A stretch of 10,370 nucleotides of DNA from Bacteroidales bacterium (GTDB taxonomy: Bacteria > Bacteroidota > Bacteroidia > Bacteroidales > UBA7960): NCBI GenBank assembly GCA_003560215.1, contig PWIY01000163.1, forward strand, positions 1-10,370, written 5' to 3'. The translations under genes and the position numbers were made by a program. The notes beneath the pieces are model-generated. The model did no database searches and was not told the origin of the DNA. It saw only the letters and a program-made list of their open reading frames with translations. Shown here in pieces: positions 1-5,801 of the stretch. Positions within the stretch are counted from its first letter, which is position 1, and the number at the start of each line of letters is the position of its first letter.

Positions 1-1104
1 AATGACAGAAATCCCGTTACCTGCCAGAATCCCGAGAACTATCCCCACGACTCCGCCTATCTGGCAGATCAAGATGGCCTCTGAAAGGAATTGTTGTTTG
101 ATGACGGTTCTGGTGGCCCCAAGCGCCTTGCGGATACCGATCTCCTGGGTTCTTTCGGTCACCGAAACAAGCATAATATTCATCAGGCCGATTGCTGCCC
201 CGGCAAGGGTGATCAGCCCGATAATCGTGGCAGCCAGCGTTACAAAACTGATATTTTCAATCAGGCCCTGGGCAATATTGTCACTTTTGTTGATGTCAAA
301 ACTATCGGGCTCGCCAAAACGCGCTCCCCTGATAACCCTGAACAAACCGGTAGCTTCATCAATGGCCTCGTCAAGCAACTCTATGTCATAGGTGCTCACA
401 TTGATGGTATAATTCATATTTGGCCGGGAAAAATGCTGCCGCACCGTCATATACGGCATCACCACATTCAGGTCTTCCGAAAACCCGAACCCTGTTCCTT
501 TCTGTTCCAGTACGCCGATTACCTGGTAAGGCATATTGGCAACGGAAACAAATGCCCCAAGGGGGTCAGCATCTCCGGGAAACAGGGTGTTTGCCACATC
601 ATGCCCGAGTAAAACCACATTGGCGCCATACTGCAACTCGGTGGGTGAGAAATTGCGACCCTGTGCCAGATCAGCACCTGCAGTAATAAGATAATTGTCA
701 TCACTTCCAATCACACGAATATTCGGATTGGTCTCTTCCGAACGATAGCGGGCGGTGGCAGAACCTGTGCCAGTTACGCGCAATGATACCCAGGCAGGAA
801 AATCAAACTCCTGCTTAAAGGCGACCGCTTCGTTATAATTGATCCGCGGATATACCTGCCTGGCTCCTCCACCCATCTGCACCTGCATGCTCCTGTTCTG
901 GATTGAAAAACTATTGGCACCAAGGCGGGCGAAATTCTCCGTGATGGAAAGCTGAATGGAGTCGATGGCTGTCAGAATGCCGACCAGAGCCATGATCCCG
1001 ATGGCGATGATCATTACGGTGAGCAGGGCACGCAACAGGTGCGCCCGGATCGACTCCAGGGCCACCCGGATGTTTTCAATGACAACAATGGTAAGATGTT
1101 TCAT
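1..1104 (-). CDS. MacB/FtsX-type ABC transporter permease, 3' end beyond window
   Basis: Inner-membrane permease of the MacB/FtsX superfamily. Members work with a separate or fused ATPase to move lipids, peptides or drugs or to transmit mechanical force across the envelope; the substrate here cannot be told. The frame is open from an ATG at 1104 to base 1, giving 368 residues; relatives usually have about 400, so only the last part is missing. A first membrane helix lies at about residues 24-47, followed by a large periplasmic region (about 50-280) and two more hydrophobic segments (about 285-313 and 342-361 onward). The typical C-terminal FtsX signature is clear around residues 307-335 (GLMNIMLVSVTERTQEIG, then IRKALGATR). 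It starts 15 bases after the upp stop, so it is probably the last visible gene of the deacetylase-acyltransferase-upp operon. No ATPase gene is visible; it may lie beyond the left edge or elsewhere. Family assignment is secure, substrate unknown. Confidence 0.9.
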   Translation of the reverse strand, partial: MKHLTIVVIENIRVALESIRAHLLRALLTVMIIAIGIMALVGILTAIDSIQLSITENFARLGANSFSIQNRSMQVQMGGGARQVYPRINYNEAVAFKQEFDFPAWVSLRVTGTGSATARYRSEETNPNIRVIGSDDNYLITAGADLAQGRNFSPTELQYGANVVLLGHDVANTLFPGDADPLGAFVSVANMPYQVIGVLEQKGTGFGFSEDLNVVMPYMTVRQHFSRPNMNYTINVSTYDIELLDEAIDEATGLFRVIRGARFGEPDSFDINKSDNIAQGLIENISFVTLAATIIGLITLAGAAIGLMNIMLVSVTERTQEIGIRKALGATRTVIKQQFLSEAILICQIGGVVGIVLGILAGNGISVI

Positions 1105-1119
1105 CACCAAAACCCCATA

Positions 1120-1776
1120 TTAAAGCTTGCTGCCAAACGCAAGATCGCCTGCATCCCCCAGTCCGGGAACGATATAGGCCCTTGCAGTCAATTCATCATC
1201 AACGGCTCCGAGCCAGAGCGTATAATCATCATTGGGCATGTTTTTTCGCACATACTCAACGCCCTGGTTGCTGGCCAGAATGGAAACGATGTGGGTATGT
1301 GAGGGCTGCCCCTTGCCAATCAGTCCTTTGTAACTCAACACCATGGATGCGCCGGTTGCCAGCATCGGGTCGCTGATGATCAGCACTTTCCCGGCCAATG
1401 AAGGCCCGGAAACATACTCAACCTGGATGTCAAAACGGCCGTCTTTCCGATGCTTGCGATATGCAGAAATAAAGGCATTCTCCGCATTGTCGTAGAGGTT
1501 GAGCAACCCCTGATGCATGGGAAGACCCGCCCTCAGAATCGTGGCAATGACAGGTTGCTCTGAAAGTACCTCACAGGAAGCCACCCCCAGGCTTGTGATT
1601 ACTTCTTTCTTTTTATATTCCAGTTTCTTGCTGATCTCATAGGCAAAAATTTCACCCGCGCGCTCCATATTTTTCCGGAAGCGCAGGCTGTCCTTCTGAA
1701 TTTCAGCGTCTCTCATCTCAGCAATATACTGGCTCAGCAGGGAAGAAGTATCTCCCAAAACTCGGATTCTAGGCAT
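1120..1776 (-). CDS. upp: Uracil phosphoribosyltransferase
   Basis: Cytosolic pyrimidine salvage enzyme that converts uracil and PRPP to UMP and pyrophosphate. The protein has 218 residues, about the usual length. Diagnostic features are ILRAGLP at 80-86, the PRPP-binding loop DPMLATGAS at 136-144, and the C-terminal uracil-binding segment YIVPGLGDAGD at 201-211. The ATG at 1776 lies inside the end of the upstream acyltransferase gene: the 8 bases ATGCCTAG hold the start of upp and the stop of its neighbour, which suggests translational coupling. The permease gene follows 15 bases after its stop. Why a salvage enzyme shares an operon with envelope-type genes is not evident from the sequence; it may simply be co-transcribed. 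Function is confident from motifs and length. Confidence 0.97.
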   Translation of the reverse strand: MPRIRVLGDTSSLLSQYIAEMRDAEIQKDSLRFRKNMERAGEIFAYEISKKLEYKKKEVITSLGVASCEVLSEQPVIATILRAGLPMHQGLLNLYDNAENAFISAYRKHRKDGRFDIQVEYVSGPSLAGKVLIISDPMLATGASMVLSYKGLIGKGQPSHTHIVSILASNQGVEYVRKNMPNDDYTLWLGAVDDELTARAYIVPGLGDAGDLAFGSKL

Positions 1777-2731
1777 TTTTATGTAGTTTACAACGGTTTT
1801 TTAACCAGCGGTAGCCATCCAGAACAGGTTCTGCAGGGAATGGCATGTTGTTCATAATGATACGCAAAAATACACATTCTTCTGATCCGAACCCACGATA
1901 AAAACGGGCCAACCCCGGATCAGCCGAACCTTCAAAGTCGAGCACCAGCTCTTTGCCGGCGTTTTCCCTGATGAAACGGTCAATGATAAGGCTCATGGCT
2001 CCGTTGCTCCTTGCCTCGGGGGTACTCCCGGAAAAAAGCAACACCACTTTTTGATGACTCCTGAAGAACACGATCCCTGCACAGAGTTCGTTTGTCGGGG
2101 AATATGCAAACCGCAGGGTGACCATTCCTTTGTGCATACCGGCATAAATCAGATGTTTAAGCACACGGTAATCCTTTTCTGAAAAAGGCACGCCCCGCCT
2201 GCCTCTGTTCTGCCGGAAAATGCGGATGATATCTTCGGGACGGCCTGCACCGGTAACATACACTTCCTTTGCCAGGGCTTTTTTGATATTGCGCCGAAGA
2301 TTTGAAGAATATCCTGCCTGAAGCCGCTCATAGGGCGCAATCAAATCCAGTTCATGAGTTATTCCTTTCCCTCCGATTAAAGGATGCCTGTCTGACAAGT
2401 GGTTGAAAGTGTTCAGGTTGAAATCGGCATATTTGAACCTCTCAGGAACTGCCTTCAGAAACTGCCCGGTTACACGCTCATTCAGCCGGCCGGTGCTGAA
2501 AACCCCAAGTTGCTGCACAAAGAATGGCTGATAGATATAATTTATCCAGGCTTTCCTGCGGAAAGGAAGGGGCATGACTGCACGGTAATCATCTTCAACC
2601 AGTGCATCCCAGCTGTCTGCCGTCATATCAAGGTACCAGGCGTATGCATAGAACATTCCGTTCACAGAGTGGTCAATGCAATCATCCCACCTGTTAAAAT
2701 CGATGTTATTGTGCCTGATGTAACGGATCAT
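1769..2731 (-). CDS. FemAB/GNAT-like acyltransferase family protein
   Basis: A 320-residue soluble protein resembling the FemAB / BioF2-like branch of the GNAT acyltransferase fold. The visible family signals are YSSNLRRNIKKA at 141-152 (basic helix typical of this group), FSGSTPEARSNGAMSLIIDR at 233-252, and LDFEGSADPGLARFYRGFGS at 264-283, the usual C-terminal half of such proteins. No signal peptide or membrane segment is seen. FemAB-type relatives transfer amino acids or acyl groups to cell-wall precursors or sugars; the actual donor and acceptor here are unknown. The ATG at 2731 lies 26 bases inside the end of the deacetylase-like gene, and its own stop overlaps upp, so it sits in the middle of a coupled operon. 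Pairing with a carbohydrate-deacetylase-like protein suggests modification of an envelope sugar or glycolipid, which is inference. Confidence 0.75.
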   Translation of the reverse strand: MIRYIRHNNIDFNRWDDCIDHSVNGMFYAYAWYLDMTADSWDALVEDDYRAVMPLPFRRKAWINYIYQPFFVQQLGVFSTGRLNERVTGQFLKAVPERFKYADFNLNTFNHLSDRHPLIGGKGITHELDLIAPYERLQAGYSSNLRRNIKKALAKEVYVTGAGRPEDIIRIFRQNRGRRGVPFSEKDYRVLKHLIYAGMHKGMVTLRFAYSPTNELCAGIVFFRSHQKVVLLFSGSTPEARSNGAMSLIIDRFIRENAGKELVLDFEGSADPGLARFYRGFGSEECVFLRIIMNNMPFPAEPVLDGYRWLKNRCKLHKNA

Positions 2732-4061
2732 AATTGCTTTTATGTTTCAGAGATGCAAGGCGATACATTTCTTCATATACTTTGTCCCATCCCTGCCAGT
2801 CATCCCGCCCGGACAAAGAATCGTTGTGCCACAAGCTGACAAACATCCCTCCCACCTGCACTGTTTCATCAAGCAGCTTTTTTATGACCTCAAGTGCCTG
2901 GCCGGGGGTCAGTTGCAAATAGTCACGGAGGGTCCCGTCCATTACGGCAAACGGAACGATGATCAGCGGGGTGACACTTTCAGTTTCCAGATCATAAAAC
3001 GGGTAGGGGGTACAGATACTTGCCCTGAACCCGGGCTGGCCGGCATACCCCATGGTAAAATCATGGGTGATGTTGTTGCGGAGCAAACGCTGGTAGGTGG
3101 ACGGGAAATCCACCTTCAGGTAATGCTGCCTGCTGCAGCATATTTCCTGTTGCAAAATATCTTCAAGCCTTGCAATTTCCCGCTCCAGCAATGAACCATC
3201 TTTGGCGGAAGCCACACTCGGATGAATTCCTGTACGGGCATAATCATTGATTTTCTTCACCAGTGAGAAAAAGGCACCTGAATAAAACGGAACATTTTTG
3301 TCATAGGGGCCGTAATCACCGCAAAGAAAAAAATACACCGCCCTGATCCCGCTTTGTTTGTAAAGCTCCACTTGCCGGTCATAGGTGTCAAAAGGGTCTT
3401 TCTCCTTTTTGGCGAGTACACGAAAACGCTGGAAAACAGAGGGAAAATCCAATTTGAATACCGAGCGCAATGTACCCAGGAAGGTTCGCATAATGCCCCT
3501 GCCTCTGTAGGCGTAGGCCACATCAATGTCGTAGGTGGGCAGGAAAGTGAAAGAGGGGTCAGAAAAACCGTAGGCAGGATACAGTTCCTGCAATCTTTCC
3601 TTAAGCAGCAATGCATAATGGTTCACCACAGGCTTGTCCAGAAAGTTATGCCTGTAGGCAAAAGAAGCAGTGGGGTCAAAGCGCCAGTGAAGATCTTTTT
3701 TGTGCGGGAGGTATTCCTCATACCGGCTTACCAGGTAAAACACGGCAGCAAACAGGTCAAATTCAAGCCCATGCTCCTCCCGGTCAGCCTGAGCCGGAAA
3801 TAACAAAGGCAAACCATTGCCGCGACGAACTTCCGGGACAAAATAATGCACCCCCCTTTCGGACAAAAACCCATGGGCGGGGATATGCAGGCCTTCCATG
3901 CCTCCCGCTTCCCGGCTGTATATGATCTTCGGCCCTTTATGTGCATCAGCAACTGCCGGGTCATCGGTAAGCTGCCAGTTACTGGCCAGCAAACGACCCA
4001 TGACCAGCCGGGTCACATACTGGATTCTGCTTGTTATCCGGGGACAAAAAACCACAATCAT
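2706..4061 (-). CDS. Polysaccharide deacetylase-like protein (DUF7033-like N-terminus)
   Basis: A 451-residue protein of the divergent polysaccharide deacetylase group common in Bacteroidota, with an N-terminal domain resembling DUF7033 (about 1-165) and a NodB-like barrel (about 170-430). Recognisable NodB-type pieces are TYDID at 176-180 (where classical enzymes have TFDDG), GIHPS at 278-282 (metal-ligand histidine region), RQHYL at 311-315, FRASICTPYPFYDL at 345-358 and LWHND at 410-414. Classical family members remove N- or O-acetyl groups from sugars using a metal; activity here is presumed only. No signal peptide is seen, so the site of action is probably cytosolic. I chose the ATG at 4061 because family members begin with a short hydrophobic strand like MIVVFCP; a GTG two codons upstream (4067) is the alternative. 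It overlaps the acyltransferase gene by 26 bases and heads the four-gene operon. Confidence 0.82.
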   Translation of the reverse strand: MIVVFCPRITSRIQYVTRLVMGRLLASNWQLTDDPAVADAHKGPKIIYSREAGGMEGLHIPAHGFLSERGVHYFVPEVRRGNGLPLLFPAQADREEHGLEFDLFAAVFYLVSRYEEYLPHKKDLHWRFDPTASFAYRHNFLDKPVVNHYALLLKERLQELYPAYGFSDPSFTFLPTYDIDVAYAYRGRGIMRTFLGTLRSVFKLDFPSVFQRFRVLAKKEKDPFDTYDRQVELYKQSGIRAVYFFLCGDYGPYDKNVPFYSGAFFSLVKKINDYARTGIHPSVASAKDGSLLEREIARLEDILQQEICCSRQHYLKVDFPSTYQRLLRNNITHDFTMGYAGQPGFRASICTPYPFYDLETESVTPLIIVPFAVMDGTLRDYLQLTPGQALEVIKKLLDETVQVGGMFVSLWHNDSLSGRDDWQGWDKVYEEMYRLASLKHKSNYDPLHQAQ

Positions 4062-4083
4062 GGGCACTGCATTTAATATCTGA

Positions 4084-4101
4084 AAGTAAAGGTAAAGGTA
4101 A
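4084..4101. repeat. Short tandem repeat, about 3 copies of a 6-mer (GTAAAG-type)
   Basis: The plus strand reads AGTAAA GGTAAA GGTAAA, a 6-base period of about three copies, 23 bases upstream of the deacetylase-like start. On the transcribed (minus) strand it gives a pyrimidine-rich leader TTTACC TTTACC TTTACT. It may affect leader structure or be a slippage-prone tract; no function is shown. Confidence 0.6.
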
Positions 4102-4140
4102 ATTTACACATACCCCGGAAATTCTGTGCTGTCTTTATGA

Positions 4141-4175
4141 CACTGTACCTTACAGATTACACAGTACCTTACAGA
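4141..4175. repeat. 19-base-period direct repeat carrying two CTGTA-type dyads
   Basis: Two copies of a 16-base unit CAC(T/A)GTACCTTACAGA start at 4141 and 4160, differing at one base. Copy 1 contains a perfect dyad, CTGTA-CCT-TACAG (4143-4155). Copy 2 keeps four of the five pairs (4162-4174) and overlaps the radC stop codon (4169-4171). The pair could be a duplicated operator for the downstream operon or just a short tandem duplication of the radC end. Nothing in the window names a binding protein. Confidence 0.55.
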
Positions 4176-4888
4176 AGCCCCTCGTCGGCAAAGCTGAAGT
4201 ACTTTTCGTGGGCAACGATCAGGTGATCAAGGACCGGCAGATCCAGAAAGTTTCCGGCTTCCTTGCATTGACGGGTAATACGCTGATCGTTCGCACTGGG
4301 CTTCAACTGACCGCTGGGATGATTATGGCAAAGGATAAGCCCGCTTGCATTGTTTTCCAGCGCAAGCCTGAAAATTTTCTTCGGATCAGCCACCGTACCT
4401 GCCACGCTCCCTTCGCTGACACAGATGGTACGCTGCACCCTGTTCCCGCGGTTCAGTACCAGAATCCAGAACTCCTCGCAAGACAGATCAGCAACCATCG
4501 GGTGCATGATCTCGAATACATCCCGGCTGCAAGTGATCCGTGTTTTGGCAAGCCCCTCGGCCAGGCGCCGTCGTCTTCCCAGTTCCATCACAGCAATGAT
4601 ATTGCTGGCTTTGGCTTCACCGATCCCCCGGAAACGCAGCAAATCAGGCACCTCAAGTTTGCCCAGTTCAGCCAGGTTATTGGAAACGCTTCCTAGAATT
4701 GTTTTTGACAACTCCACGGCAGATAAACGGGCCGTGCCGGATCCAATGACAATGGCAAGCAGTTCGGCATCTGAAAGGGCTTTTCTGCTTTTGGTCAGTA
4801 GTTTTTCCCTGGGACGGTCGTCCTCTGCCCAGCTTTTGATCCCGGCAAGGGCCACAGGCGGATAAAAGGGTTTGTTTTCAGGTTGCAT
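4169..4888 (-). CDS. radC: RadC family JAB/MPN-domain protein
   Basis: A 239-residue cytosolic protein of the RadC family. It has a helix-hairpin-helix-like segment (FRGIGEAKA, 86-94) and a C-terminal JAMM/MPN+ metal site: Glu138 or Glu139, HNHPSG at 188-193 and Asp201, followed by the usual DHLIVA segment near 221-226. The metal ligands of a JAB domain are all present, so it could be an active metalloenzyme, but the cellular role of RadC is unsettled and the old link to radiation repair is doubtful. The start is ATG 4888, giving the usual family length. The frame stays open upstream to 5053, but that extension would run through the terminator and antisense to no gene of its own, through the tRNA-Glu gene itself, and is therefore not coding. 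About 107 bases separate it from the next operon. Confidence 0.95.
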   Translation of the reverse strand: MQPENKPFYPPVALAGIKSWAEDDRPREKLLTKSRKALSDAELLAIVIGSGTARLSAVELSKTILGSVSNNLAELGKLEVPDLLRFRGIGEAKASNIIAVMELGRRRRLAEGLAKTRITCSRDVFEIMHPMVADLSCEEFWILVLNRGNRVQRTICVSEGSVAGTVADPKKIFRLALENNASGLILCHNHPSGQLKPSANDQRITRQCKEAGNFLDLPVLDHLIVAHEKYFSFADEGLL

Positions 4889-4909
4889 GGGGCATGTTTT
4901 AAGACAGCC

Positions 4910-4936
4910 CGAATATAGAAAGCAATCCTGCATAAA
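4910..4936 (-). promoter_or_regulatory. Weak candidate radC promoter
   Basis: On the minus strand a -7-like box TATATTCG (4910-4917, one mismatch to TAnnTTTG) lies 19 bases after a T-tract that would have to act as the -33 element. That tract is the U-run of the tRNA operon terminator, so the two signals would overlap. The predicted leader is only about 15 bases. Supported by pattern match only. Confidence 0.3.
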
Positions 4937-4967
4937 AAAAGGACCCTTCCGGCGAAAGGTCCTTTTT
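4934..4967 (-). terminator. Intrinsic terminator of the tRNA-Glu/rpsT unit
   Basis: Read on the minus strand, AAAAAGGACC pairs with GGTCCTTTTT, with a small inner UUC/GAA stem, followed by a run of seven U. It begins 2 bases after the discriminator base of the downstream tRNA-Glu and is the natural end of the promoter-tRNA-rpsT-tRNA transcript. It also separates that unit from radC. Confidence 0.9.
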
Positions 4968-4968
4968 G

Positions 4969-5040
4969 TAGCCCGTAGGGGATTCGAACCCCTGTTACCA
5001 GGATGAAAACCTGGCGTCCTAACCCCTAGACGAACGGGCC
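4969..5040 (-). tRNA. tRNA-Glu(UUC), copy downstream of rpsT
   Basis: A 72-base cloverleaf: acceptor GGCCCGT pairs with ACGGGCT (G1-U72 wobble), D-stem GTCT/GGAC, anticodon stem CCAGG/CCTGG with loop TTTTCAT giving anticodon UUC, four-base variable loop TAAC, T-arm loop TTCGAAT, discriminator A. CCA is not encoded. The sequence is identical to the copy at 5392-5463. It is transcribed after rpsT and immediately before the terminator. Confidence 0.98.
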
Positions 5041-5046
5041 GTTGGC

Positions 5047-5090
5047 GTGGCAAAAATAAATGTTTTCTGTAAATTCACAAATTTCGCCAC
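5047..5090 (-). other. Possible processing stem between rpsT and tRNA-Glu
   Basis: On the minus-strand RNA, GUGGCGAAA (5090 to 5082) can pair with UUUUGCCAC (5055 to 5047), nine pairs with one G-U, closing a 26-base AU-rich loop. It lies between the rpsT stop and the 5' end of the tRNA, 6 bases from the tRNA. It lacks a U-tract, so it is not a terminator; an RNA-processing or mRNA-stabilising role is inference. Confidence 0.35.
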
Positions 5091-5098
5091 CGGAATAT

Positions 5099-5353
5099 TT
5101 ACTGAAGGTTGTTCACATGACGCGTCAACTTGCCCTTCAGGTTGGCTGCTTTGTTCTTGTGGATCACAGATTTCTTTGCCAGACGATCGATCATGGAGAT
5201 TACCTTTGGCAGGCTCTTTTCGGCCTCAGCCTTATTCTCCATGCCGCGGATCTTTTTCACCGCTGTGCGGGTACTCTTGGCATAATACCTGTTCCTCAGC
5301 CTTTTTGCATTGTCGGAACGAACTCTTTTCTTCGCTGATTTATGGTTTGCCAT
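5099..5353 (-). CDS. rpsT: 30S ribosomal protein S20
   Basis: An 84-residue, strongly basic, helical protein beginning MANHKSAKKRVR, the standard S20 opening, with the conserved core around KKIRGME (33-39) and SVIHKNKAANLKGKL near 62-76. S20 binds 16S rRNA and stabilises the 30S body during early assembly. The length matches S20 from Bacteroidota. Unlike most genes here, its start is preceded by a Shine-Dalgarno-like GAGG (5358-5361) four bases before the ATG. The gene lies between two identical tRNA-Glu genes, 38 bases after one and 58 bases before the other, on the same strand, so co-transcription with tRNA processing is expected. No separate promoter is evident in the 38-base gap. Confidence 0.98.
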   Translation of the reverse strand: MANHKSAKKRVRSDNAKRLRNRYYAKSTRTAVKKIRGMENKAEAEKSLPKVISMIDRLAKKSVIHKNKAANLKGKLTRHVNNLQ

Positions 5354-5391
5354 ACTGCCTCGTTAAAATGATTTCTTTGTTAACTCTTTTG

Positions 5392-5463
5392 TAGCCCGTA
5401 GGGGATTCGAACCCCTGTTACCAGGATGAAAACCTGGCGTCCTAACCCCTAGACGAACGGGCC
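5392..5463 (-). tRNA. tRNA-Glu(UUC), copy upstream of rpsT
   Basis: A 72-base tRNA identical base for base to the copy at 4969-5040, with anticodon loop TTTTCAT (UUC), T-loop TTCGAAT, discriminator A and no encoded CCA. Only about five bases of 3' flank (CAAAA) are shared with the other copy; the 5' flanks differ. It is the first gene after the promoter at 5515-5545. Confidence 0.98.
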
Positions 5464-5514
5464 ATGTTTAAGCTGTTGACTTTTCCCGGGCGTATGTCCC
5501 GTTGAAAAGGAGTG

Positions 5515-5545
5515 CAAATTTATAACTATTTTCCAAATCAGCAAA
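5515..5545 (-). promoter_or_regulatory. Bacteroidota-type promoter for tRNA-Glu/rpsT/tRNA-Glu
   Basis: On the minus strand, TTTG (5542-5545) is separated by exactly 19 bases from TAAATTTG (5515-5522), a perfect match to the -33 TTTG / -7 TAnnTTTG promoter of Bacteroidota. Transcription would start near 5510, leaving a leader of about 47 bases before the first tRNA. This is the best promoter match in the window. Confidence 0.8.
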
Positions 5546-5711
5546 ATTGTTGTAAATATTTTCCTGATCATCCTTACCGTGAAATCAGCCGGGAAAATAC
5601 CCATTGCAAAAACAGTTAAACCCTTTAATACAAGCCGGTATTCTTCAGAAAATCAAACCAAAAACCAAAAATTTAAACTTTTTCAATCTCTAATGCGTAC
5701 AAACTGTATTG

Positions 5712-5734
5712 TTTGATTGTTTTTTATATATTTG
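5712..5734 (+). promoter_or_regulatory. Candidate promoter of the lipoprotein gene
   Basis: A perfect -7 box TATATTTG (5727-5734) lies 68 bases before the start codon. The nearest exact TTTG (5712-5715) has a spacer of only 11 bases, and TTG at 5709-5711 has 15, so no -33 element is well placed. The weak -33 region could mean help from an activator. The start would be near 5738-5741. Confidence 0.55.
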
Positions 5735-5756
5735 TAGCGTGCAAAACCGGCTACAA
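5732..5756. repeat. Perfect 7+7 inverted repeat over the -7 box and start site
   Basis: TTGTAGC (5732-5738) and GCTACAA (5750-5756) are perfect reverse complements around an 11-base spacer. The left arm shares its TTG with the -7 box and the right arm lies in the early leader, a classical place for a repressor operator. As RNA only part of it could fold, depending on the start site. No regulator gene is adjacent. Confidence 0.6.
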
Positions 5757-5801
5757 TCATTCTAACCCATTAAAAGATTAACCAATACAAAACAAGCACT
5801 T

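Larger units (their letters stand above)
5464..5801. other. Divergent intergenic region
   Basis: This 338-base gap separates the minus-strand tRNA/rpsT unit from the plus-strand lipoprotein gene. It is AT-rich in its middle and right parts and holds one promoter toward each side, plus the inverted repeat at 5732-5756. I see no small gene or further RNA structure between about 5546 and 5705. Confidence 0.7.

Noticed and set aside
2..612. Plus-strand open frames antisense to the permease
   Set aside because: They are compositional shadows; the minus-strand frame is open throughout and has clear MacB/FtsX motifs.
2399..3964. Several open frames of 60-150 codons overlapping the acyltransferase and deacetylase genes
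   Set aside because: No start context, motif or family likeness; explained by the coding genes on the minus strand.
4062..4067. GTG start for the deacetylase-like gene at 4067
   Set aside because: The ATG two codons later fits the family's usual N-terminus better; the difference is only two residues and the GTG cannot be excluded.
4068..4110. Promoter for the deacetylase operon with -7 TAAATTTA near 4098-4105
   Set aside because: One mismatch in the -7 box and no TTTG-like element at the right distance; too weak to list.
4889..5053. An in-frame N-terminal extension of radC up to 5053
   Set aside because: It would translate through the tRNA-Glu gene and the terminator, and ATG 4888 already gives the normal RadC length.
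4969..5463. tRNA-Glu copies as the edges of an integrated element
   Set aside because: The segment between them is rpsT, a core gene, and the shared flank beyond the tRNA is only about five bases; tRNA duplication is simpler.
5712..5719. TTTG at 5712-5715 as a proper -33 element
   Set aside because: The spacer to the -7 box is 11 bases, far from the 19-21 expected.
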